Positions 52,707 through 59,926 of a DNA stretch of 64,000 nt are shown here, in pieces. A program made the position numbers and the translations under genes. The stretch is taken from assembly GCA_041392065.1 (NCBI GenBank), contig JAWKMU010000001.1, positions 124,001 through 188,000 of the forward strand, given 5' to 3'. Under the pieces are notes generated by a model. That model did not search any database. It saw only the letters and a list, made by a program, of their open reading frames with translations, and had not been told where the DNA came from. Origin of the DNA: CAJQLB01 sp041392065 (GTDB taxonomy: Bacteria; Bacteroidota; Bacteroidia; Flavobacteriales; Flavobacteriaceae). Numbering within the stretch: the stretch's first letter is position 1; every line of letters begins with the position of its first letter.

Positions 52707-52889
52707 GTGAAAGAGCATTTTTTTCAATGTCCTTATTGCTGTGAAAATATATCGATGCTGTTGGATATTTCCCAAAATAATCAATCTTATATAGAAGATT
52801 GCGAGGTATGTTGCCATCCTATTCGTATAAAATTTCAAATAGAAAATAACACGATTATTCAATTTGAAGCCTTAAATAGTGAACAATAA
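52707..52889 (+). CDS. Small CPXCG-type cysteine-rich protein
   Basis: A 60-residue protein with two CxxC pairs (QCPYCCENIS and CEVCCHPIRIK), matching the CPXCG-motif cysteine-rich family, which probably binds zinc. The start is GTG at 52707, 9 bp after the tolC-type gene, so it may be co-transcribed with the efflux operon. The function is unknown. The following 139 bp before the LRR gene hold nothing I can recognise. Confidence 0.75.
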   Translation: MKEHFFQCPYCCENISMLLDISQNNQSYIEDCEVCCHPIRIKFQIENNTIIQFEALNSEQ

Positions 52890-53028
52890 GGCTAAAAATC
52901 CGACAAGTTACATAGTTTAAAGTAGATAAATTCCTACAACAATGTATTTCATCGAAAATAATTGGCAGTTTATCCTATTGCTGCTATATTCGTAATTAGA
53001 TTATTGCCCTCAATTAAAATCTACTATT

Positions 53029-53934
53029 ATGAAAACTATTAAACTTACGCTATTGCTATGTCTTTTATCTGTATTTGCATTTGCAAATATATCAACTCAA
53101 GAAAAAGACGCATTGGTTGCTATTTACAATGCAACACAAGGAGATAACTGGACTCAAAGTTGGGATTTAAATACTGACGTTACATCATGGCAAGGCCTTA
53201 CAATTAAAGACAATAAGGTAGTTGCTCTTGATTTGAGTTTTAACAACCTTGTTGGTACTCTGCCAGATGAGATAGGCAACTTAACTTACCTTGAATCTTT
53301 AAACTTGTTCAGAAACAAAATCTCTGGAGCAATACCTTCAACTATAGGAAATTTAAAGCAACTAAAAGTTTTAAATATTGCTTTTAATAAGTTAAATGGC
53401 AAATTACCAAATACAATTGGAGACATAGAAAATCTTGTAACTTTAGAGTTGTTTATGAACAGTATAGAAGGCAATATACCAACTTCAATAGGAAAACTTT
53501 CTAAACTTGAAAAGTTAGAAATGTTCAGTAATAACTTAACTGGAAATATTCCTGATCAAATTGGAGATTTAACTAGTTTAAAAGAAATTTATTTAAGTAG
53601 TAACGATTTTACAGGAAAAATTCCAAGTACAATTAAAAACTTAAGCAACTTAGAAAAGTTAAGTTTGTTTGATAACAAATTGTTTGGAGCAATACCATCA
53701 AGTATAGGAAATTTAGCTAAGTTGGAAGAACTAATTCTTTCAGATAATTTATTGTATGGTAATGTACCATCAGAATTGGCTCAACTTACAAACATTAAAG
53801 TTTTAATGTTAAACAACAACCAAATTAAAGGAGACTTTGCAAATTTACAAGAGAAGTTACCACAAGGCATTCAATTTGAGTTTAGAAACTTAGATGAGAT
53901 GAAAAATACTGCATTAGCAACAAACGACGATTAA
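53029..53934 (+). CDS. Secreted leucine-rich-repeat protein
   Basis: A 301-residue secreted protein: signal peptide (LTLLLCLLSVFAFA), an N-terminal cap typical of this type (ALVAIYNATQGDNWTQSWDL), then about nine 24-residue leucine-rich repeats of the plant-like class (LxGxIPxxIGNLxxLExL, for example GNIPTSIGKLSKLEKLEM). There is no T9SS sorting domain at the C-terminus (it ends KNTALATNDD), so it is likely periplasmic or carried otherwise. Such repeats bind other proteins or glycans; the target is unknown. It stands alone. Confidence 0.85.
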   Translation: MKTIKLTLLLCLLSVFAFANISTQEKDALVAIYNATQGDNWTQSWDLNTDVTSWQGLTIKDNKVVALDLSFNNLVGTLPDEIGNLTYLESLNLFRNKISGAIPSTIGNLKQLKVLNIAFNKLNGKLPNTIGDIENLVTLELFMNSIEGNIPTSIGKLSKLEKLEMFSNNLTGNIPDQIGDLTSLKEIYLSSNDFTGKIPSTIKNLSNLEKLSLFDNKLFGAIPSSIGNLAKLEELILSDNLLYGNVPSELAQLTNIKVLMLNNNQIKGDFANLQEKLPQGIQFEFRNLDEMKNTALATNDD

Positions 53935-54050
53935 ACATAGACATAATAATTTTTAATTTTAATGGAATGCTATTTCAAAACTTGAAATAGCATTTTTTTA
54001 TAAAAAATATTGAAAAATCTAAAAAGGGTTGTATATTTGCAGTCCAATAT
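53935..54050 (+). terminator. Gap holding LRR-gene terminator and tRNA promoter region
   Basis: A hairpin GCTATTTCAA/TTGAAATAGC followed by T residues (about 53968-53999) ends the LRR gene. The remainder, from 54010, carries the tRNA promoter. Confidence 0.7.
54010..54039 (+). promoter_or_regulatory. Promoter of tRNA-fMet
   Basis: TTG at 54010-54012, exactly 19 bp, then TATATTTG at 54032-54039: a full match to the Bacteroidota consensus. The tRNA starts 12 bp further on. Confidence 0.75.
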
Positions 54051-54123
<73 letters not shown>

Positions 54124-54130
54124 CTAAGCA

Positions 54131-54160
54131 AGAGTAATCAGAAATGGTTACTCTTTTTTT
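54131..54160 (+). terminator. Terminator of tRNA-fMet
   Basis: AGAGTAATCA (54131-54140), GAAA tetraloop, TGGTTACTCT (54145-54154) and a T tract. A second small GAAA hairpin (ATATC/GATAT) lies at 54161-54174. Confidence 0.85.
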
Positions 54161-54184
54161 ATATCGAAAGATATAAAATAACTT

Positions 54185-54239
54185 AACTGGACGAGAAGTT
54201 TACCCTGAGCGTAGTCGAAGGGAGTCCAGTTCCTGCTAC
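54185..54239 (+). pseudogene. Remnant of a second initiator tRNA 3' half, interrupted by a dispersed repeat
   Basis: The right part (54222-54239) matches the end of the intact tRNA (54107-54124) at 17 of 18 bases. The left part (54186-54195, ACTGGACGAG) resembles the T-arm start ACTGGTTCGAG. Between them lie 26 bp (54196-54221) including CCCTGAGCGTAGTCGAAGGG, a dispersed repeat, with GAG repeated on both sides. The inverted pair AACTGGAC/GTCCAGTT is what a T-stem would give. Confidence 0.6.
54196..54221. repeat. Dispersed short repeat inserted in the tRNA remnant
   Basis: Contains CCCTGAGCGTAGTCGAAGG, the same family as 43385-43413 and 44519-44546. GAG occurs at 54193-54195 and 54222-54224, consistent with a 3-bp duplication at insertion. 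Confidence 0.6.
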
Positions 54240-54242
54240 AAC

Positions 54243-54272
54243 AAGCCAAATACGAAAGTGTTTGGCTTTTTT
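54243..54272 (+). terminator. Second terminator, next to the tRNA remnant
   Basis: AAGCCAAATAC (54243-54253), GAAA, GTGTTTGGCTT (54258-54268), T tract. Same build as the tRNA terminator at 54131, which supports a former second tRNA unit here. Confidence 0.85.
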
Positions 54273-54319
54273 TTGTTCCTCATTATAAAATGTTAATAGA
54301 CTTTAAATAGAATTATTTT

Positions 54320-54347
54320 ATCGTTATATTTGATAAGATATAGCGAT
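54320..54347. promoter_or_regulatory. ModE-type operator overlapping the moeA promoter
   Basis: ATCGTTATAT (54320-54329), 8-bp spacer, ATATAGCGAT (54338-54347): nine of ten positions are symmetric. It resembles the E. coli ModE site (CGTTATAT half-sites with a 6-8 bp spacer). A -7 box TATATTTG (54325-54332) lies within it, so a bound repressor would block the polymerase. The ATG of moeA follows at 54352. Confidence 0.6.
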
Positions 54348-54351
54348 AAAG

Positions 54352-55533
54352 ATGATTTCAGTAGAACAAGCATTAAAAATTATTTCTGGAAATATTCAAG
54401 CAACAGACCAGTCAATAATGAGAAAATTAGCTGATGCTCTAGGTTATGTATTGTTTAATGACATCATTTCACCAATTAATATGCCACCATTTAGACAATC
54501 TGCAATGGATGGTTATGCTATAAACGCACATGATGCTAAAACTTATACTTTAATTGGAGAGGTTAAAGCTGGTGATGGACACCAACCTTTTTTAAATCCT
54601 GGTGACGCTGTAAGGATTTTTACAGGAGCTCCAGTACCTGATTCGGCTAATGCAGTAGTAATGCAAGAGAAAACGTCTATAAAAAATAATATCCTAACGA
54701 TTGATTCTAGTGTTGTTGTAAATGAAAACATCAGGCCATTAGGAGAACAAGTACTTAAAGGACAGGTAGCTTTAAAGAAAGGAGTGAAGCTTAATCCAGC
54801 TACAATTGCTTATTTGACTACTTTAGGAATAACTCAGGTTAAGGTTTACCAAAAACCAACAATTGCAATTATAGTTACTGGTAATGAGCTTGTTCAGGCT
54901 GGTGAAACTTTGCAATATGGACAAATTTATGAGAGTAATGCAGTCATGCTAAGGTCTGCATTACAACAGTCAAGATACAACGATGTAACTATTTATGAAG
55001 TTGAAGATAATTACGAAACTACTTTAAATGTTTTGACTGAGGTAATTAAAAAAAATGATGTTGTGTTAGTCTCAGGCGGCATTTCGGTTGGAGATTATGA
55101 TTTTGTTGGAAAAGCACTTGCTGAATTAAATGTTGTCGAGCATTTTTATAAGGTTAATCAAAAACCAGGTAAGCCTCTGTTCTTTGGTAAAAAAGATGAT
55201 AAAATTATATTTGCTCTTCCTGGAAATCCAGCTGCTTCTTTAAGTTGTTTTTATATTTATGTGATTGCAGCAATTGAAATACTGTCAGGAAATTCAAATT
55301 ATAAATTAATTAGAGTAAAGGCTTTTTCAAAATCAAGTTTTGTAAAAAAAGGAGATAGAGCACAGTTTTTAAAAGCTATTTATAATAATGGGGCAGTTGA
55401 AATTTTAGAAGGGCAAAACTCTTCAATGCTTTATACGTTTGCTCTTGCAAATGCGTTGGTCTATTTGCCTGAAGATGCTGAATCAATAAATATGCAAGAT
55501 GAAGTTGAAGTCATTCTTCTTCCAATAAACTAA
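54352..55533 (+). CDS. moeA: Molybdopterin molybdenumtransferase MoeA
   Basis: Inserts molybdenum into adenylated molybdopterin, giving active cofactor. The 393-residue protein has the N-terminal PPFRQSAMDGYAI block, the RIFTGAPVP loop, SGGISVGDYDFV and the C-terminal LPGNPAASLSCF signature. It is the first gene of the cofactor operon, directly after a ModE-like operator, and is followed after 4 bp by the modE-like gene. Confidence 0.95.
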   Translation: MISVEQALKIISGNIQATDQSIMRKLADALGYVLFNDIISPINMPPFRQSAMDGYAINAHDAKTYTLIGEVKAGDGHQPFLNPGDAVRIFTGAPVPDSANAVVMQEKTSIKNNILTIDSSVVVNENIRPLGEQVLKGQVALKKGVKLNPATIAYLTTLGITQVKVYQKPTIAIIVTGNELVQAGETLQYGQIYESNAVMLRSALQQSRYNDVTIYEVEDNYETTLNVLTEVIKKNDVVLVSGGISVGDYDFVGKALAELNVVEHFYKVNQKPGKPLFFGKKDDKIIFALPGNPAASLSCFYIYVIAAIEILSGNSNYKLIRVKAFSKSSFVKKGDRAQFLKAIYNNGAVEILEGQNSSMLYTFALANALVYLPEDAESINMQDEVEVILLPIN

Positions 55534-55537
55534 AATT

Positions 55538-55873
55538 ATGGATTATAAAATAAAAAGTAGAATTTGGATTGAAGCCGATGGAAGTATTCTATTAGGTGAA
55601 GGTAGAGTACAATTATTAAAAGCTATAGATGAAGAGGGTTCTTTATCAAAAGCTGCAAAATCTCTTGGGATGTCCTATAAAAAAGCTTGGTCATTAATTG
55701 ATGCAGTTAATTCTCGAGCTAAAAAACCTGTTATAATTACAAGTGTTGGAGGTAAAGGTGGTGGTGGTGCACAGCTTACAACTTATGGTAAAACAATGGT
55801 TAATGCTTTTGAAAATATAAATAAAAATTGTTGGTCTTATTTAGATTCTCAACTTAAAGCCTTAGACTTATAA
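55538..55873 (+). CDS. ModE-like winged-helix regulator without molybdate-binding domain
   Basis: A 111-residue DNA-binding protein of the ModE N-terminal (LysR-like winged-helix) type: GEGRVQLLKAIDEEGSLSKAAKSLGMSYKKAWSLIDAVN is the helix-turn-helix (quoted in parts: GSLSKAAKSLGMSYKKAW), then TSVGGKGGGGAQLTTYGK, the wing. The two molbindin (Mop) domains of E. coli ModE are absent, so molybdate sensing must occur otherwise or not at all. It overlaps the next gene by 1 bp. It is the obvious candidate to bind the palindrome at 54320-54347. Confidence 0.87.
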   Translation: MDYKIKSRIWIEADGSILLGEGRVQLLKAIDEEGSLSKAAKSLGMSYKKAWSLIDAVNSRAKKPVIITSVGGKGGGGAQLTTYGKTMVNAFENINKNCWSYLDSQLKALDL

Positions 55874-56616
55874 TGATATTTGAAGTTGAACATATTTTAT
55901 GGTTTTTAATTTTATTACCAATTATTGCGTTTTTATATGCAAGTGTTGGTCATGGTGGTGCGAGTGGATATTTAGCATTGATGTCATTATTTTCATTTAG
56001 TACAGAGATTATGAAACCAACAGCTTTATTATTAAATTTATTTGTTTCTGGTATTGCCTTTTATCATTATTATAAAGAAGGGTATTTTAATAAAAAATTA
56101 TTTTTCTCATTTGCAATGTCTTCTATTCCGTTTGCATTTTTTGGCGGATTAATTGAAGTTGATGCTTCTATTTATAAAAGAATTTTAGCAATCCTTTTAA
56201 TTGTTGCGATACTTAAAATGTTAAATGTATTTGGAAAAGAATCTTCAACAATTCATAAAGTGAAGTTATGGCAAGGTATTCTTGTAGGTGCAGTTATAGG
56301 ATTTTTTTCTGGCTTAATAGGTATAGGTGGAGGTATAATACTAACGCCTTTAATTTTAGTGCTTCATTGGGGAAACATGAAAGAAGCTGCTGCAGTATCG
56401 GCTTTATTTATATGGGTAAATTCTGCCTCTGGCTTAATAGGTCAAATGACAAGTGGTATATCAATTACATACGATTCATTTGTTTTAGTTGGTATTGCTT
56501 TAATTGGAGGTTTTTTTGGAAGTTATTTTGGTAGTAAATCCTTTAATAACACAAAACTGAGATACATTTTAGCAATGGTATTAATCATTGCAAGTGTTAA
56601 ACTAATTTTTGTATAA
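55873..56616 (+). CDS. TSUP family permease (TauE/SafE-like)
   Basis: A 247-residue membrane protein with about eight hydrophobic segments and the TSUP repeats: YASVGHGGASGYLALMSLF near the start and GFFSGLIGIGGGIILTPLI in the second half. The family transports sulfite, sulfonates or other small anions. Here it sits between the ModE-like regulator and mobA, overlapping both by 1 bp, in a locus without modABC, so an oxyanion such as molybdate is a reasonable but unproven substrate. Confidence 0.85.
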   Translation: MIFEVEHILWFLILLPIIAFLYASVGHGGASGYLALMSLFSFSTEIMKPTALLLNLFVSGIAFYHYYKEGYFNKKLFFSFAMSSIPFAFFGGLIEVDASIYKRILAILLIVAILKMLNVFGKESSTIHKVKLWQGILVGAVIGFFSGLIGIGGGIILTPLILVLHWGNMKEAAAVSALFIWVNSASGLIGQMTSGISITYDSFVLVGIALIGGFFGSYFGSKSFNNTKLRYILAMVLIIASVKLIFV

Positions 56617-57191
56617 TGCTTCAGAAAAATAACATAACAGGAATAATTTTAGCTGGTGGGAAAAGCTCAAGAATGGGATGTGATAAAGGCTTACTAAAAA
56701 TGGAGAACAAAACCTTTGTTGAACGAGTTATTAAAGCGATGAAGCCCTTAGTCAATCAAATCATTATTGTTAGCAATAATCCTGAGTATGACCAATTTGG
56801 TTATGCAAGAATTGAAGATGAAATCAAAGATTCAGGACCTTTAGCTGGACTATATTCTGGTTTGAAAAGCTCAGATTCAGAATTTAACTTAGTATTGAGC
56901 TGTGATATTCCAATGATAAAAACAGTAATATTAAAAATGTTGGTTGAAGCTGATTATAAGAATTATGAGGCAACTCAAATTGAAAGCAATGGTAAAACAA
57001 TGCCATTAATTGCTATTTATCAAAAGAAGTGCATGCATAAATGTTTAGAGTTATTGCAACAAAGCGAAAGACGACTTCGTGTTGCAGTCAATCAGATGAA
57101 AACAAATACAATTTTAATAGATACAGAGTTAGATGCATTGATAAAAAATGTAAACACTAAAGAAGATTTAAAATCAATAATATGCTATTGA
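56616..57191 (+). CDS. mobA: Molybdenum cofactor guanylyltransferase MobA
   Basis: A 191-residue nucleotidyltransferase with the GTP-binding loop ILAGGKSSRMGCDKGLL and the metal-binding SCDIPMI. It makes the molybdopterin guanine dinucleotide form of the cofactor. The presence of GMP addition here is interesting, because the nearby xanthine-dehydrogenase-type enzymes often use a different nucleotide form (a second, MocA-like transferase is encoded at 60920-61528). It overlaps the TSUP gene by 1 bp and moaD by 10 bp. Confidence 0.9.
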   Translation: MLQKNNITGIILAGGKSSRMGCDKGLLKMENKTFVERVIKAMKPLVNQIIIVSNNPEYDQFGYARIEDEIKDSGPLAGLYSGLKSSDSEFNLVLSCDIPMIKTVILKMLVEADYKNYEATQIESNGKTMPLIAIYQKKCMHKCLELLQQSERRLRVAVNQMKTNTILIDTELDALIKNVNTKEDLKSIICY

Positions 57192-57415
57192 ACATTAAAT
57201 ATTTTGGACTCATTGCAGAATTAACTCATTGCAATGAAGAAGCATTGGAGTTTTCATATACTACAATTGCCGATTTGAAAGAGGCTCTTATTGCTAAGTA
57301 TCCTGATCTCAAAGCTAAAGATTTTCAAATTGCCCAGAATAAAGAAATAGTTTCAAACAATGCAACAGTTTCAGGAGATGAAATAGCATTATTACCACCT
57401 TTTTCAGGAGGTTGA
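57182..57415 (+). CDS. moaD: Molybdopterin synthase sulfur carrier MoaD
   Basis: A 77-residue ubiquitin-like sulfur carrier, small subunit of molybdopterin synthase, ending in the required Gly-Gly (LLPPFSGG). The C-terminal Gly is adenylated and thiocarboxylated by the MoeB-type protein encoded next, then passes sulfur to MoaE-bound precursor. It overlaps mobA by 10 bp and ends 2 bp before the moeB ATG. Confidence 0.92.
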   Translation: MLLNIKYFGLIAELTHCNEEALEFSYTTIADLKEALIAKYPDLKAKDFQIAQNKEIVSNNATVSGDEIALLPPFSGG

Positions 57416-57417
57416 TT

Positions 57418-58497
57418 ATGAGTAGATATAACAGACATATTGTATTATCAGATATTGGCCAACAAGGTCAAGACAAACTTTCAAGTGCTAAGGTATTGGT
57501 TATAGGTGCTGGAGGTTTAGGCTGTCCTGTGTTGCAATATTTAACTGCTGCTGGAATTGGTAAACTTGGTATTATAGATTTTGATATTGTTGAAGAATCC
57601 AATCTGCAAAGGCAAGTACTTTTTGGGACATCATCACTAGGAATGAATAAAGCCATTGCAGCTAAAAAACGATTAGAAGATTTAAATCAAACCATTTCTA
57701 TCGATGCATTTTCTGAAAAGTTAACTACAGAAAATGCACTTCAGTTATTTAAAGAATATGAAATTGTAGTTGATGGTTCGGATAATTTTGCTACGCGTTA
57801 TTTGGTGAATGATGCTGCAATACTTTGTAACAAACCTTTTGTATATGGAGCCATTTACAAGTTTGAAGGTCAGGTTTCAGTTTTTAATTTTAACAAGGGT
57901 CCTAGCTATCGTTGTTTGTTTCCTAATCCACCAAAAGAAGGTTCGGTTGCTAACTGTTTAGAGGTTGGTGTGCTTGGAGTCTTACCAGGAATTATAGGAA
58001 CAATGATGGCAAATGAAGTCATAAAAATCATTTTAGGTTTTGAACATGTGTTATCAGGAAAATTATTATGCTACAATTCAAAAACAGCTGAAATATCGAC
58101 ATTAAAAGTGAATAGTAATCAAAGTGAATTTGATAAGGTTTTGAATAATGAAATACTATCTGATGTTTATGAATCTGAAACTTGTGAAACTTCTATTAAA
58201 GACATTTCAGAAGAAGAACTTACAACCATAAAAGACATACAATTTATTGATGTTAGAGAACCTCATGAACAACCAAAGCTGGCAATAAAAAATTGCATCG
58301 AAATTCCCTTAGGTGATCTTGAGACCAATTTACAATTGCTAGATTCAGATAAAACTAAAGTTGCATTCTGTCAATCAGGCATTCGAAGTAAAAAAGCTGT
58401 CGAAATATTAATGAAACAAGGTTTTAATGATACTTTTAATTTTAATGGAGGTATTTCTCATCTCATTGAAGCCTTAAAACAAAACATATATGAGTGA
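57418..58497 (+). CDS. moeB: MoeB-type adenylyltransferase fused to rhodanese domain
   Basis: A 359-residue protein that adenylates MoaD and probably sulfurates it. The ThiF/E1-like domain (about 1-240) has the P-loop IGAGGLGCPVLQYLTAAGIG and DGSDNFATRYLVND; a rhodanese domain (about 263-359) has active Cys318 in CQSGIRSKK. The zinc site of E. coli MoeB (four Cys) is incomplete: the region reads PSYRCLFP, with a single Cys. The ATG at 57418 is chosen over an in-frame TTG at 57412. It overlaps moaE by 8 bp. Confidence 0.9.
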   Translation: MSRYNRHIVLSDIGQQGQDKLSSAKVLVIGAGGLGCPVLQYLTAAGIGKLGIIDFDIVEESNLQRQVLFGTSSLGMNKAIAAKKRLEDLNQTISIDAFSEKLTTENALQLFKEYEIVVDGSDNFATRYLVNDAAILCNKPFVYGAIYKFEGQVSVFNFNKGPSYRCLFPNPPKEGSVANCLEVGVLGVLPGIIGTMMANEVIKIILGFEHVLSGKLLCYNSKTAEISTLKVNSNQSEFDKVLNNEILSDVYESETCETSIKDISEEELTTIKDIQFIDVREPHEQPKLAIKNCIEIPLGDLETNLQLLDSDKTKVAFCQSGIRSKKAVEILMKQGFNDTFNFNGGISHLIEALKQNIYE

Positions 58498-58933
58498 TAA
58501 AAAACCAAAAAACGTATTTATAGAAGGAGCTATTACTTCAGAATTTATAGGTAATTCAATCGCCAAGCATCAAACTAAAACAAGCATTGGTGCACATAAT
58601 ATTTTTTTAGGTCAGGTAAGAGCTGATGATATTGAGGGTAAAGTTGTTTCTGCTATTGATTATTCGGCTTATGAAGACATGGCCAATGAAAAATTTAAAG
58701 AGATAAGAGAAGCTACTTTCAGTAAATTCAACCTTACTTGCATGCATATATATCATAGTTTAGGTAAGGTAAAAGCTGGCGAAATTTGCTTGTTTGTATT
58801 TGTATCTTCTCCAAGACGCAAAGAAGTTTTTAAAGCTTTAGAATACGTTGTTGAAGAAATAAAAGCAAAAGCACCTGTTTTTGGTAAAGAAATTTTTGAA
58901 GATGAAACACATCAATGGAAAGTAAATTCATAA
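58490..58933 (+). CDS. moaE: Molybdopterin synthase catalytic subunit MoaE
   Basis: The 147-residue large subunit that converts precursor Z (cyclic pyranopterin) to molybdopterin using MoaD thiocarboxylate. The C-terminal catalytic-Lys region is present (EEIKAKAPVFGKEIFED), together with the FLGQVRADDIEGKV and HSLGKVKAGE blocks. It starts within the end of the moeB gene. Confidence 0.92.
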   Translation: MSDKKPKNVFIEGAITSEFIGNSIAKHQTKTSIGAHNIFLGQVRADDIEGKVVSAIDYSAYEDMANEKFKEIREATFSKFNLTCMHIYHSLGKVKAGEICLFVFVSSPRRKEVFKALEYVVEEIKAKAPVFGKEIFEDETHQWKVNS

Positions 58934-59014
58934 ATTGATTCTGGATTTCTAATTCCTTATTCCTAATTAGCCACAGATAAGGAATGAGAAACCCTTAATT
59001 AGAAATAGAAAAGT

Positions 59015-59926
59015 ATGGTAGACATAACTCCCAAAATAAATACACTAAGAATTGCAACAGCACAAGCTATTGTAAAAGTGAGCAAGCCTGAAACCATTGC
59101 AGCTATTGAAAATGATACAGTACCTAAAGGGAATGTTTTTGCAATGAGTAAAGCAGCTGGATTATTAGGAGTAAAAAGAACTCCAGATATATTACCAGAT
59201 TGCCATCCAATTCCAATTGAATACACTGGAATTGATTATGAAATCAATGGTTTGGAGATCACTGTAACCTGCACCATCAAAACCATTTATAAAACTGGTG
59301 TTGAAGTCGAAGCCATGCATGGTGCTTCAGTTGTAGCTTTAAACATGTATGATATGCTCAAGCCAATTGATAAAGGTGTAGAAATTCATCATATTAAGTT
59401 GTTGCATAAAAAAGGAGGCAAATCGGATTTTAAAGATCGATTTAGGAATGAGCTAACAGCAGCTGTGATTGTGTGTTCGGATACAATTTCAAAAGGACAA
59501 AAAGAAGACAATGCAGGAAAGACAATCATTGAAAAATTAGAATCATGCAACGTGTCTATTTCAGATTATATCATCATTCCTGATGAGAAAGAAGAGATTC
59601 AAAATAAAGTGAAACATTATGAAAGCCTAGGCACTAACCTTATCATATTTACAGGAGGAACAGGTTTATCAAGTCGTGACGTAACTCCTGAAGCTTTGGA
59701 AGGTTTAATTGAAAGAAAAATTCCTGGAATTGAAGAAGCCATTCGTAATTATGGGCAACATAGAACGCCATATTCTATGCTCTCGCGAAGTGTTGCAGGA
59801 ACCATAAATAACACGTTACTTTTGGCTTTACCAGGTTCAACCAATGGAGCTAAAGAATCTATGGATGCTATTTTTCCAGCTGTTTTGCATGTTTTCGGAA
59901 TATTAAAAGGGGCAAGACATAATTAA
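59015..59926 (+). CDS. moaCB: Fused MoaC-MoaB protein (cyclic pyranopterin monophosphate synthase / molybdopterin adenylyltransferase-like)
   Basis: A 303-residue fusion. Residues about 1-150 are MoaC (VKRTPDILPDCHPIPIEYTG, VEVEAMHGASVVALNMYDM), which builds the cyclic pyranopterin from the MoaA product; residues 152-303 are MoaB/MogA-like (FTGGTGLSSRDVTPEA and LPGSTNGAKESMDAIF), which binds and possibly adenylates molybdopterin. Such fusions are common in Bacteroidota. It is separated from moaE by 81 bp without a terminator and overlaps moaA by 1 bp. Confidence 0.93.
   Translation: MVDITPKINTLRIATAQAIVKVSKPETIAAIENDTVPKGNVFAMSKAAGLLGVKRTPDILPDCHPIPIEYTGIDYEINGLEITVTCTIKTIYKTGVEVEAMHGASVVALNMYDMLKPIDKGVEIHHIKLLHKKGGKSDFKDRFRNELTAAVIVCSDTISKGQKEDNAGKTIIEKLESCNVSISDYIIIPDEKEEIQNKVKHYESLGTNLIIFTGGTGLSSRDVTPEALEGLIERKIPGIEEAIRNYGQHRTPYSMLSRSVAGTINNTLLLALPGSTNGAKESMDAIFPAVLHVFGILKGARHN

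Noticed and set aside
54131..54174. Short tandem hairpins after the tRNA as a CRISPR-like array
   Set aside because: Two GAAA-loop hairpins of different sequence; no repeated units with spacers. The first is a simple terminator.
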